This document shows positions 45,112 through 56,132 of a stretch of DNA of 64,000 nt, in pieces. The stretch is from Falciphora oryzae (Eukaryota > Ascomycota > Sordariomycetes > Magnaporthales > Magnaporthaceae): positions 206,940-270,939 of the forward strand of contig JNVV01000027.1 in the NCBI GenBank assembly GCA_000733355.1, read 5' to 3'. A program made the position numbers and the translations under genes. Below the pieces are notes generated by a model, which did no database searches, had not been told where the DNA came from, and saw only the letters and a program-made list of their open reading frames with translations. Position 1 is the stretch's first letter. Every line of letters begins with the position of its first letter.

Positions 45112-45741
45112 AAGCTGAAGAAGAAAAAAAATCTGCACTTTGATCCAATAGTTGGTGGAATTTGCTACTTGACAGCACGACAAGCGGTTTCTCTGGGAAA
45201 GGTGTTTGATGCTCATGGGCTTCGGCATCAGTGACTGGGATTATGGGCTGCCTCCGGACTTGTTTTGACGCCTAGGTACTTGCTAAATCTGACATGTAAA
45301 ATGGAGAAGTCGCTGTTGGGACAGCCAAACTTGTCCCTGGACGAGGCCTACCCCACGTGTTCAGACCTCGACACGGTCCGGCCCGCCGACTTACCGGAGC
45401 GCGTGCTCGGCCCCCTCGTCGTGGGTCGAGTACGGGGCGGCCTCGAGTACTACCTGCCTCTCACGGCCACGCTGGGCGACATCATCAAGGTTTCTGGAAA
45501 GGTAATCAAATATGTACAGTTGAATCAACATCCGAGGCCAGCGTAGTCTACAAACAAGCCCAGCTGACCGCTGCATACTAATGAAGAAAAAGAGCTCACG
45601 TGGCTAATATCAATGCCACACGACATGTGGGATTCGAATTGGAAAACGAAGCCAGCGCCTTGCATTACCCTCCTCACAGGCCAGGCCGATATTATAGGTT
45701 TATCTTGGAAAATTACACGCTCCCCTCTCCGCACATGACCA
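45112..45741. other. Duplication end and intergenic spacer
   Basis: 45112-45377 matches the 3' flank of the first copy. Beyond it a plus-strand frame continues to 45546 with a protein-like segment (PERVLGPLVVGRVRGGLEYY) that I cannot identify; it may be a gene fragment. The rest is unassigned. Confidence 0.4.
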
Positions 45742-46737
45742 TCAGGCCATGCCCATGGGACAGCCTTGACGTTGTTTGGGCATGGCCGCAGCGATCTTTT
45801 TGTTGATCTCGGCGGATTGTGAAGCCTGGACCAGGGGGTTCGACTGACGCCACCCCTCGGCGAATGGGAGACGCTCCTCCTCTGAAAAGGGTCAGTCAGC
45901 AAGGTCATTATTTCTCGTTTCGCCCGGCAGGTGTTGCTGCAAGCAAGACGTCAAATGGTAAAAACTCACCAAAAAGCACCCTGATGAACTGCTTGGTGGC
46001 GTTGTTCTCGGCGCCGTTGCCGAACATGAGCAGCGTGAGGCCCCAGGCGTTGACGGCGACGCCCTCCTGGGCCGTGGTCAGGTTGAACTTTGGGTTGGAC
46101 GCGTTGGCCGCCACGATGCGCTGCGCGATGGCGCGCGACATCTGGTCGACGGTCACGAGGGGGTCCGGGAGCCACGCGAGCGTCGCGGCCCAGATGGTGG
46201 GGTTGAAGGGCTTGGGGTCGCCCACGCCGATGTCCTGGCGGCTCAGGCTGGCGTCGCGCTCGATGACTAGATCGCTCCAGTGTCAGCCGTTTGTCGGGTG
46301 ATAAAGATTGCTCATATCTTCCTCTTTACCTCCGTGCTTGTCAATGTCGTCGAGGTGCAGCGTGTTCGGGTTTCCGGTGCTCGACATGGACAGGCCGCGG
46401 GCCGTGGTGTTCTGGAGGGGCCCTGTCGTGTTGAGGCCGAGGCCCCTTTGCATGCCATCGAGGAGCTGCTCGCGCGAGATGTTGAGCCCGTCGCGCGGGA
46501 GGAAGCCGTGGTTGGCTAGTGCGTTGAGGATCGGGCAGGAGCTGCGGCCTGTGTCAAGAAGCAAGCCACGTTAGATTTCGGCGAGATACACACCTTTGGT
46601 AGACTGGGAGACTCACGATCAGTAGGTTTTGGGTTCGTAAAGGGAAACACCTCGAACTCGGCCGCGCAGATCGGTTTTTGTTGCGCACTACCGAGGCTGG
46701 CCAGAAGGCCTACTGCGAACCACACAGCTGCTTTCAT
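45742..46737 (-). CDS. Secreted heme-thiolate peroxidase (chloroperoxidase/short UPO type)
   Basis: Four exons (46737-46617, 46548-46330, 46266-45970, 45881-45742) give 258 residues, the size of short heme-thiolate peroxidases. A signal peptide (about 1-18) is followed by the heme-ligand region: Cys45 in SSCPILNALANHGFLPRDG, where the family usually has PCP. The EHD magnesium-site motif appears as ERD at 116-118 in IERDASLSRQD. A likely acid-base Glu is Glu180 (TTAQEGVAV). The final exon supplies RLPFAEGW and a Cys-containing tail. Such enzymes use H2O2 for peroxygenation or halogenation. Without the fourth exon the frame ends early in an intron, so naive prediction would truncate it. The two motif changes make activity less certain. 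Confidence 0.88.
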
Positions 46738-48868
46738 TTTGAGGGAGGAAAAAAAAAAGATGAAATCAAGCAAAAACAGAAACCGCTCAAAGGAGTGGAT
46801 TACAGGAAGTCGACCACAATCAATGTGTATCCGTCAACCCGGTTTAAAGAAAGTGAGGAAGCCGACCACAATCAATGTGTACTTGCCGACTCGGTTCGAA
46901 AGGGAGGCAGAAACGCCCAGAGCAAGGCGGCTCCCAAGATGTTTATGATTTCCCCTTCCCGCGCAGCACCCTCCCCCACGATCTTCGCGGCAGCGAATAT
47001 GTCATGTCCGCGGAAATAACTACAATTAGCCTCCTTAGCCAAGCCCGGCACAAAACAACTAGGTCCTTTCGAGGCGGATGATTCTACACCCTACGTCGCA
47101 CAGACCCTTGGCGGTCGTTACCTGGGTTAGTCTAATGCCCAAGATAGGATTGGGTTACGTCTTTTCTGCACGCCAAATGGGTGAGGGTGACAAAACTACC
47201 GTGCAAAGCAGGCACAGAAGCCGCCCCCAGACCCTTCCTATCCGTTACGTTTCTTTTTACTTTTGTCGGACCCATCCTGAATGGCTTCCTCCCGGAAGTT
47301 TGACGGTGGCATTTGCGCCCCTGGCAGGGGAGGGGGACAGGGAGGTCGAGTCCAGCGGTTCCATGCATGTTCCTAGCCAATCAAAGGACCGGGAATTTGC
47401 CAACAGATTATGCTTGCCCACTCTACTACTGCACGTAGCTCCCTCGGCCCGTGCTCTCTCCCCGGGTTGACGTCGAAACGCACGGCCAGAGTCTAGCCCT
47501 GCAGGGCCTCTGCGGCGCCGACATGGGGGCACGGACTTTGAAACGACGTCGTCGGGACCTGAATCGGGAAGTAATCCGGCGAGAAACGTCCAGGGACCCG
47601 GACAGGACGTCAGGAAACATTCCGAAAGACGCCAGCCCAGCGATCCATCTCAACTCCGTCCTCCTGGAGAACAGATCCAACGTATTCCAACAGGCTCCAG
47701 GTGAGTCGCGTCCGCGTCAGGCACGCTGGCGGGAGGGCAGGACGACGATGGGGAGAGGCTTGGCGCTGCCGCCTTTCTCGCGGCTTAGTCAAGAGACCTG
47801 CACATCCCGAGAGCTCCGAGACGGCATCAAAACAAGGGCACGCCGGTTTTTCCAAATCTACCTGGGCTCCTACCAGGGACCCCCTCCCACCATCCACAAC
47901 AGCTTAGCAAGCAAATATCTTGGCGCCGTGTCCTCGCGGATCTCCCTGTTCAGCGGGGGATGGGAGGAAGCCAAGAATTCCGGCCACGGTTGCTCCTGGC
48001 GCTGGCATCTCTCTCTCTGCAAAACACACCATGCCGTGACCCAACAGTCTGTGTGCCATGCATCGGGCCAACCGGTCGACCGGGTCAGCAGTGCATAGAG
48101 TGTCAAAAAGAGCTGCTCATCCATTGTGACTCCCAATGGGACTGGATCTGGGCGGCAAGTGGGCCGTCCGATGGCATGGCAGCTGCCGCCCTCCTCCATG
48201 GAGACGGCGGCTCTGGCCTTTTGCGACCAGTCCAGCACATCGGATGGCTCGCCCCTTGTTGATGGGGATGCTCATTTCCAGCAGCAGCCCTGTGCAGCAG
48301 GGGGCGCGGGTCACGGGGGCTGGGGCGTGCGAGGCGGCTGCTATGTCACTGAAAGATGGACTGGTAACGAGACCAGGTTTCTCCCATTCTCCCCGGAGGA
48401 CCAGGCCTGTTGGCCCTGCCCGTTTGTCTATCATTGCTTACCTGTTCATTATGGCTGTTCCAGCATCCAACCACAGCGTATCCCCTTGCACGGGGGGAAC
48501 AAGGCTCCAGCTCTTATTTCTAATCGGTAAGAATCTGGGGTTCGAGATCATCCGCAATTTCCTGTACAGTTGGAAATATAGGAGAATAGTCGCGCCGTGA
48601 TACGATTGAACACCATAACATTCGGGAATATCCGCGAAACTAGGCAACTGCTAAAGAGAATATAAAGGACTCGCCATGGCCGGCTGCCGAGGGTGGGAGA
48701 GATGACCGTCCTTGACAAGCACCCAAGTGACGAGAAAGGAGTATTTAAGCTTGGAAAGCCCGTATTTCAGCTTGAGGAAAAGAACCACCGACTACTGGAG
48801 CATGCCAAAGCGGCCGCGCTTTCAAAGCAGCATTAACAAACTCTTCACCATGATCCACGTCGCCACGC
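46738..48868. other. Gene-poor stretch, no gene seen
   Basis: Start of an approximately 8.5-kb interval without an intact gene. The promoter of the heme-thiolate peroxidase should be near 46740-47100. The open frames at 47451-48600 overlap on both strands and are not protein-like. Confidence 0.45.
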
Positions 48869-49039
48869 CTAGGCACTTTCGTCGGTAAGCGAAACGAACT
48901 CGTCCTCGAAGATGGGCTGGTCAGCGTCAGGGAAAAGTCCGAAAGGCTTTCTGGCAGAGTGCCCAGGCGTGGCGACCCAAACCATGCGGGTGGGTTTGTC
49001 AATGTCGTCCTTGAAGTCGGATCGGTATGAGACTTCCAT
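48869..49039 (-). pseudogene. Protein-like 56-codon frame, probably an exon relic
   Basis: A short frame starting MEVSYRSDFKDDIDKPTRM and ending VSLTDESA has a composition unlike the random frames around it. Upstream on the same strand, 49326-49269 reads MASRRGTKGPEEIAKRKKA with a good GTAAGT donor, and 49182-49143 gives STWIKISFSEP with a GTATGC donor. The phases do not join, and the upstream extension of the last frame meets a TAG. It could be a small live gene, but decay is more likely. I do not recognise the family. Confidence 0.35.
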
Positions 49040-49683
49040 GGTCGGTCCTAAAGACTACCGCCCCGTTTTCGCCGCGCTCGTGAAATCGGCGCCTGGCTAT
49101 GTCAGTGGCTGTTTGACACCGTGTTGTTCCTTGATGGAGACATGCATACCTAGGTTCGGAGAAGGAGATCTTGATCCACGTAGAACCGACTAGATTAGCC
49201 CCATCTCATAGCATGGAACGACTCCGTCGCGCGTGTGAATAAACAAGTGAATGGCTAGAATAACTTACTGGCTTTCTTTCTCTTTGCAATCTCCTCCGGC
49301 CCCTTGGTACCCCTCCGGCTAGCCATCCTCTTCGGGTTCGGTGCCGCAAAGTCTGTTCCACGGTCAGCTTTCATCCAGTGTAGCTTGATGTCCTTGAGCT
49401 ATGACAATCAGGACTGCGGGACCGTAGAAAAAAGCCACGTGCCTGTGTCGGGATAGCCCTTCACTTGCTGAGTGCTTCCTGCCAAAGTTGACCAAGTGAT
49501 TCGGGTCCTCGCCCAATCCGACGCCGAACGCCGGTGGAGCGCTGCAGCCTCGGCACAGGGAGAAGGCAGGGAGTTTAGAAGATCGGAGCCTTTGTAAGTC
49601 ACCTCGCCACCGCGGCAGGTGGGTTAATATCTTGCCGCTCGACAGGTCGGGGACGAATATAATCGTCTCCTTCGGAGTTCAAG

Positions 49684-50103
49684 AAACACGCGACGGCTTT
49701 GGCGGCTAAATATTTGGCATTCGCCGGTAGGAAGACCTGGTTAGCGTCAGGCCCAGACAGCAGATGGAAAGGCAAAGAATGACCAGAAGGGTGGTGGCTG
49801 TGATGGCAGGGGGAGGTGACGATGTGCTTACACCCATTTCGGAGGTCCCGATGTCCATGCCGAAGATCGCACCTGGTCTAGCGGACAGGGGTGCTTTTCG
49901 ACGTAAAACCCAAAAAGAGACGAATGGGGGTAGAGGACGGCCTTGTACCGCTTTGAGTGAAGTGTGAGCTTCCATCGGTCAAAGAGGACAGAGTAGAGTG
50001 AGCGATGTTGCTGCGCCATGGCTGCCGTGGAGATGTGTGGCTTGGGGGCTTTGTGAACCATGTGTAGCTCCCAGGTCGAGCGCTTCCTCTCATCCCGGAA
50101 CAC
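49684..50103 (-). pseudogene. Coding relic, copy A of a duplicated fragment
   Basis: On the minus strand this reads protein-like segments (FRDERKRSTWELHMVHKAP; YSVLFDRWKLTLHSKRYK), then a frameshift leads to ARPGAIFGMDIGTSEMG before a GTAAGC donor. The next fragment begins with ANAKYLAAKA and soon loses its frame. The end of the first and start of the second fragment are similar to 50506-50710, so both derive from one ancestral exon pair. The family is not recognised. Confidence 0.4.
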
Positions 50104-50505
50104 CGGCCGTATCGCCCGTCGTGCTCAGCGCCGGGAGGGCCGTTGCCTTGAGCCGGTGATGCGCCGCCTCGCCACTGGCCCTCTAGGTGTGGAGTCTGGG
50201 TTCCGGACCCCGGCGAGATGGATGTGTGAAGACGAAGTTGGCGACTCTTCTCGCCCTTTCGGCCTTGGCATCAGAATCGTCTCGCTCTGGCTCGCTTTTT
50301 TTTTCGTGGAAGCCTTAGCCTGGTTCTCGCTGTCATTGACTTCGTCTCCGGCCGCGGGCACGCTCCGGGCGAAGACGATGTGATGGCCGGCACCTCCCCG
50401 CAATAGCATCGTTTCCGTGGATTGCACGTATTCGTTGTCCCACAGTACGACAAGGCCCGATGAGGCTGCTGCGCGAAGTCCTCGACGAAAAAGTTGGGGG
50501 AGCAT

Positions 50506-50940
50506 GCGGCGGCCTTGGCATCTAAAGATTTGGCATTCGCGACTAGGAAAGACCAGTTAGCATCGGGGCTAGGTAGAAGATAGGGGCACAGCAGGACGAG
50601 AAAAAAAAAGGTGACCGTAATAGCGGGGGGTGGTGCGCTTACGCCCGTTCCCTACGTCAACGCCAAAAATGGCATCTGGTCTACCGGACAGGGCCGGCAG
50701 CGCAGTGTCGTGGTGCTTTTCGAGATGGAGTCAGGGAGAGGCAATCGGAGGGTATCGACGTCCCAATGACCTGGTCGGACCACTCCAGTCCCTGCCACTC
50801 CTCTTCCGACATGTTGCTGAGCCGCGCGAATTCGTCCGCGAACTCCTCGCGGACCTTCGCCGTGGACTCCCCGAGAATTTTGATTATCTTCTTTGATCGC
50901 AGCTGGACGGCGACTGCCCAGTCGAATCCCCGGAACACAC
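50506..50940 (-). pseudogene. Coding relic, copy B of a duplicated fragment
   Basis: Minus-strand fragments include VFRGFDWAVAVQLRSKKI, a helical Glu/Arg-rich part (EFARLSNMSEEEWQGLEW), and, in another frame, EKHHDTALPALSGRPDAIF followed by GVDVGNG at a GTAAGC donor; after the intron, VANAKSLDAKAAA. The order and splice site match copy A, but at least one frame change is required. No intact gene can be drawn. Confidence 0.4.
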
Positions 50941-51079
50941 CGGACCCCCCACGAGCCTATTTGCGCGGGCCGTTCCGTGGTACATCCGAGGAACCGTATG
51001 TGATGTCTTGGGCCTGGTATCCTGCCGGTTTGCGCTTGGCGAAGGCACAGCTACCACCGAAGGAGTGATCTGGCCCATG

Positions 51080-53470
51080 ATTCCTTACGGCGCAGTGTTT
51101 CTTGGCCTGCGTGTCGAATAGTTGGTGTCCACCGTGGGTGGTAGCTGGGTGCACTCGAGACAGCCGAGCCTCGTCTGGTCAGAGCTATCGTCGCCCGGGG
51201 CCTCGCGACTGCGCTTGGCACAGCCTTTGGGGAAGGCGTGGGAAGCGGCGCCCTATGTGGTCTTGTTTTGGGACTTTTGCGGCTCTCTGATGCGGTATTT
51301 GATACCCGGCACGCCGAAGCAGATGTTGCGAGCCGAAGAGGTGGCGTCCTGTTGGTGTTGCGAGAATAGTGTCGTTGCCGGCGCTAGAGCCCCCGAGGGC
51401 CAACCCTATGACGTCGGTGCAGTTGCCCTGACTCACTGTCAGAGCCGCCCTCTTCCGCGTCGCGTTCCCGGGTTGGCAGGTAGGACGACGGTGGTTGGTT
51501 GATCCGGAGCGAACACAATCTGGATAGGTAGATGGAGAAAATAAGGAACATGCGCCTTGGTTTAGGGCTGACATGGTCAGATGATGAGTCCAACATGGGG
51601 AGACAGCGGAACAGGCTCCGAAATGTCTCAGGATGATCAGTGCGCCCAAACTGAATCTTGGCCCTGTTCCTCCACGTCGTCCAGGAATGTCAAGTAGTTG
51701 TACGTCCATGTATGTGCCATCCCACGGGGGCGTTAAGGGGGCAGACGAATACAATCTGGGAAGTGGCTTTATTGGGGCAACTGTGGTTCCATGGCCACGC
51801 AGTACGCAGTTGATGTCAGTGCAGAGCTGCGTCCGGCGTACCGGGCTTGGCCGCAGTCAAAGGGCGTAAGCCGCACAAAGCTGTTGACCGTTGGCCAGGA
51901 CAGCGAAGCCTCGCCCTCATCTGTGTTTCCGTCGCTTTGTGTCCCGTTCAGATCGTGGTCAGGCCGGACAAGCTTACGACCACTTCCGCCTTTGGGCAAG
52001 CTAGCTCTGGGCCGACTGCCCGGGCTCGTGGTGAGGATCCTGTCAGCAGCCTTGTATGAGGGCGGCGTATGTAGTTTGTTATAGACGCAAGGCGAAGAGT
52101 ACAGGGAGAGAATGGTGCTTGATAAGTTCATCGACTGTCCCTGGCGTCTGCCCCCCGGGTATAGTGGCGTTGGGGATTCGGAAAAGTGAGATGTGCTACC
52201 CTAGAAGGTTGCCGATGCCCGCTGTGAATAGATGCCTGCGCGTGGAGAACCAGGACTCGTTTGCTCGCCCCGCCGAAAGAGAGGCCTCAAGACCAACGTC
52301 CAGGGCGAATGTGCAAATGTTGTAGGACCCGTCAACGGCCCGTGGTTGTGGACTTCACTCTAGTCCCCGATGCGGTTCTAGGTGCCTTGCTAGGCTGTGC
52401 AGGGCTGTAGAAAAGCGGGGCGCGCTCGCCAAAGCCATACATCTCGATAATCTGTCTAGACCAGTGCCCGGATGGCATTCGGGCGAGGAACGGATGGCAT
52501 GCGGGGATAGTATGACACGGGGCCTGCCCCGGGTCGATTGTTGGACAAGTCATAGGGCCCGGTCGTCACATGACCGCGCTGATCTTCGGAGCGCCATTCC
52601 CCAGTGCCTGGAACGTCTTGGCCGCACTGAAGAGGTCTGTCCCTGGGAAGGCGTTGCCTTGGTTCGCCATCTCATGTCGAATGATGTATGCATCCTTATG
52701 ATCTTTTCCCAAGAACCTAGCTTTTGGGGGCTGAGCGCACGAGGTCCCTGGACGGAAGTGGCATTCTGGTGCACCGCTATCAGCGAAGTCACCCAAGACC
52801 ACGCTTGGTGGCTTCCTTAGCGACCCGGCAGGGTGGCTCGCATCAGATGCCGCGCGCCCTTGGAAGATGTTCCTCGGAACTCGGAGGTTGAGGAGACAAT
52901 GTGGGCCACTCGATCGCAAAGCTGGAAGATAGCGTGTCGCTCCCGTAGGTCTTTCCCTCGTAGTGAGTCAGCCTGTTGTCGACCAGGACCCAGCCCCGAA
53001 GGAATCCAGCAGGGAGAATGACGCTGGGGCCGACTAACCTTGCTCTGTCTCCCCGATTGTCCTCCTTCCTGTGCGTCACCCACCGCAATGATGCCGCTCC
53101 AAGGAGCACAGCTCCGCAGGTGTCCGGGGTGTTGTGGTGTTTCTTTCCCGCTGCCGCCCTCTACGGCGTGGAATCTGATATCCGGCACGCCCAGTTCGAA
53201 TTCGCGAAACGAAGATGTGATGTCCTGTTGGTTTCGAAAGCCTCGTCCAAGTCACCCGAGCCGTCTTGAGGGCCAACCCCTTGATGGCTGGGGGGTTCAG
53301 CGACCTGATACGATAGTAGATTGAGTCCTGTGGCAGATAGCCGCCTGATCAGTAACAAAATCCTCCCGTAGAGTGGGAAATGTGGAGCGTGATTATGAAT
53401 GCTTACGACTGTTTCCCCGCCTGCGTCTCAGACAATTCCCGTCTGTTCAGGCTAAGAAAGATTTAGCTTG
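51080..53470 (-). pseudogene. Extended decayed coding region, minus strand
   Basis: Protein-like stretches appear in shifting minus-strand frames, for example MAHTWTYNYLTFLDDVEEQ (about 51713-51650), FGVPGIKYRIREPQKS (about 51320-51270), AYIIRHEMANQGNAFPGTD (about 52690-52630) and DGSYNICTFALDVGLEASL (about 52335-52280), separated by stops and frame changes. Two segments, 51290-51390 and 53155-53255, are similar (both carry QQD-T-SS then GVP-I), which indicates internal duplication. This looks like one or more large genes that have been lost. I cannot name the family. Confidence 0.35.
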
Positions 53471-55330
53471 TTTGGCACGGCGAGTGATGATATGTGAGGG
53501 AGTCTGCCATTGATAATTAGTAGGGGCTCGGAGGCAGCTGTCATCGGCACCGATCAGGCGACGTCCCTCATGCCCGATGTCGCCTGATGACTCAGTCCTC
53601 CGCCTCGCGTCCCCGCGGCAGCACTAAGCTTTCGTTGAACCACGAGACTGGGTTCGGAGCAGAGATGTAAAAGATGGAAGGTGGGCCGCCATACCTCGTA
53701 CTATCTTCGGGCATGGCTCGTCGTCAAAGTACTTCGGTCTCTCTACCACGGATCATGGCTTTCGATTGCCACCACCGCCTGATAGTTGTGAAAAGGGCTG
53801 GCAAGGAATTCGCTCAAGTGAGAGCTGCTACCGGGGCTGCCGTGTTCTCCTGTGCATAGTTGCAACGCCGTGGGCTGGACAGAATCGCCCAGATTGTCGC
53901 TCTCGACATTGAAACCGAGGACGATGGGGTTGACAAGAACTCAGACGCGCTTAAATATCGTCTCGCATGCCTCCAGCAGAGTTTTTCAACCCCAGGCGAG
54001 ACAATGACCCAGGGCTTGTCTTGGGTACCATCGTCCATGGGGAATCCGTGATCCCCGCCGCGTCCTAGACCACTGCGTTCGTCGTGTTGTTGGATCTGCT
54101 GCGCGCGTGCTTATGGCTGGTGTCTGGCTGGCTGACAATCTGGATGCCTGGACGTCCGGCAGACTAGCGATGCTGGGGCCGGGCAGTGCCGATGCACCTG
54201 TCCGTCCTGCCCCTGTCCGCCTTGGTCCTGTCCATCCCGCTCCTGCCGTCACACTCGCTGCTGCACTTGTTCCCGAAGGGGGCATGGCACCGACGTTGGG
54301 GTTATTGGTGAATCAATGGATGCCAGGAACGAATTGAGTGGAAGTCTCTGGTCAGAGGCGGCGACCGTCGATGCCATTGGGCGGGACTGCTCAAGTGCCA
54401 TGTCGGTTGGGTCGTGATAAAGCTTTTCCTCGAAGGAATCGGTCCGATAAATAGAGCTTGTAGAATATCTGGAACGAACTGCCGATGGTGAAGTCCTGAA
54501 AACTTTCCAGTTTGGCGATGTGCGGCTATGGTAGTAGTTAGCATCGGATTGTGGCGTAAACTTTTGATGGGCCGAATGTCAATGGAAACACCCCCGGGAT
54601 GGCAGCCGTGGCGCTGAAGGATGTGTCAGGCCGGGTGTGTGCCCCTGGCTGGCCTCCACGGCGGCGGCGCAGGACGGGGTATGGATGCCTCACTTGTCTC
54701 TTGCTGGATCTCTTTTTGGATCATCTGCTGCCTCGGGTGAGACTCGCGTCTCTGGCCGTGTGTTTTCTGTGGCATTTACTGTCTTGCGACTGTAAGCTGG
54801 CCGCCTTGCGCGCCTCTCGACTGGCCTCATTCGGCACCTCGGGGTGGTGGTCTGGTATATATAAAGATTATGAAAAGTCAGAGAAGCGGATGCTGCATGG
54901 TGAGGTCCTGCTCGAGATGAGGAAGTGTTAAGGAGGTCAAGGTGAGTTGGGCTTGAGATGAGGAAGTGCTGAGGAGATGGAGATAAGTTTGAAGTTGCTC
55001 GTGATGAGGAAGTGCTGAGGAGATGAAGATGAGGATGGAGAGAAGATCATCTGGAATTTCTGGAGGGGGAAGCCTCCTTGATATAGACAGTGGCCGTAAG
55101 GTAAACAGGCCGAGGCTGGCATTCGCCCATGGAGAAGCCTGAGTAGCCCAGGGCTGACAGGAAAGAAGCGGGAGACCAATCCCCCATCAATGGGTTACTA
55201 AACACCAGCTGTCCCAATATGCATCCTCCAGGTGACAGGAGCCCGATACGGGTTTCATTCCCAGCTGCTAACCGTCCGCGGCTAACCCGATTTATCCTTG
55301 CCGCAAGCAAACGTCGTTTGCTCACTCCAC
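53471..55330. other. Gene-poor stretch with a short tandem repeat
   Basis: No supportable gene. A Pro/Arg/Val-rich frame at 54107-54337 is low in complexity. Three imperfect copies of GATGAGGAAGTGCTGAGGAG lie at about 54916-55021 in a purine-rich tract. Confidence 0.4.
54916..55021 (+). repeat. Short tandem repeat, three imperfect 20-bp copies
   Basis: The unit GATGAGGAAGTGYTRAGGAG starts near 54916, 54957 and 55002, spaced about 40-45 bp, within GA-rich sequence. Confidence 0.55.
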
Positions 55331-56132
55331 TTATTGTGGCCGTTCCACTCCTGATAATCCCACTTCACGTCCCGAAAAGAGGAGAGCGAGGGGTCGATGG
55401 CAGAGCTGCGTTAGCTGATAGGCCCAGAAAGCAGAGACATGCAGGGCGAAATCCAGATCCCGCCAGGGCAAACAGAGACGACGCAGAGAGATTGGTCTCC
55501 TCGTGGAGGAAGGCTGCAGGAGCGGTGAGGCCAGGTGAGGGGAAAATGAGGCCAGACGAGGAGAAAAGACCTACGTCCACGCCATCGCCAGACTCCTTGC
55601 CGTTGAGCCAGTAGACCGGCTTGTCGTCCTTCCGCGGCTCGACAGAGAGATCGCCCCGGAATGCGCCAGGAGGAAACGTCGTCTTCTCGTTCCAGTGGAT
55701 CCTGTGAGCGAGCCCGATCACCTTGCTGCCTAGCGTTGACATCATAGTCAGGTTCGGTATCTTCCCATTGAGTCAATCTAAACGGGAGACGGCAGAAAGG
55801 CGGAGGAGGTGCATGAGGAGAGGGGGAATACGAGGCGGTGAATGAGGCGAGAGAGGGGGGCTGGATAGAGGACGGGAGAAGATGCAGGAAAGGGAAACCG
55901 GAAGCTCACATTCGTTGTCAAAGATGAGGGCCCCCATGTCGTTTCCATCGGGCGTGAGGACCAACGTCAGGGTGCAGGTTCCTTTCGGTTGCTCCTTGCA
56001 GCTGACGTAGTCCAGAAAGTTGGGCTCGTCCACCGAGATACTGCGGCGACCGGGGAGGCCTTTTCTTGCGACTGCATGGCAGAGTAGAGATGACTGTGCC
56101 AAGAGGCAGACAAGGGACTTTGAGAACAGCAT
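55331..56132 (-). CDS. Possible small secreted protein, gene model uncertain
   Basis: Exon 1 (56132-55910) is credible: a signal peptide (MLFSKSLVCLLAQSSLLCHA), then a Cys-containing segment (DYVSCKEQPKGTCTLTLVL) ending at a GTGAGC donor. A second protein-like block lies at 55760-55575 (IPNLTMMSTLGSKVIGLAH, then WLNGKESGDGVD before a GTAGGT donor), and a third may start at 55513 after a CTGCAG acceptor. Exon 1 ends in phase 1 whereas block 2 needs phase 0; the acceptor at TTTAG (55783) leads at once to a stop. So either an unusual donor is used or the gene has been broken. Function unknown. Confidence 0.4.

Noticed and set aside
45600..45690. tRNA-like sequence with TTCGAATCCC on the minus strand
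   Set aside because: The T-stem does not pair, no matching acceptor stem or D-arm is present, and similarity to the 34-kb repeats is limited to the box B-like core.
42797..46737. Biosynthetic gene cluster idea for the CheD-like gene and peroxidase
   Set aside because: No core synthase, transporter or regulator lies nearby, and the flanking genes are ceramidase and decayed DNA.
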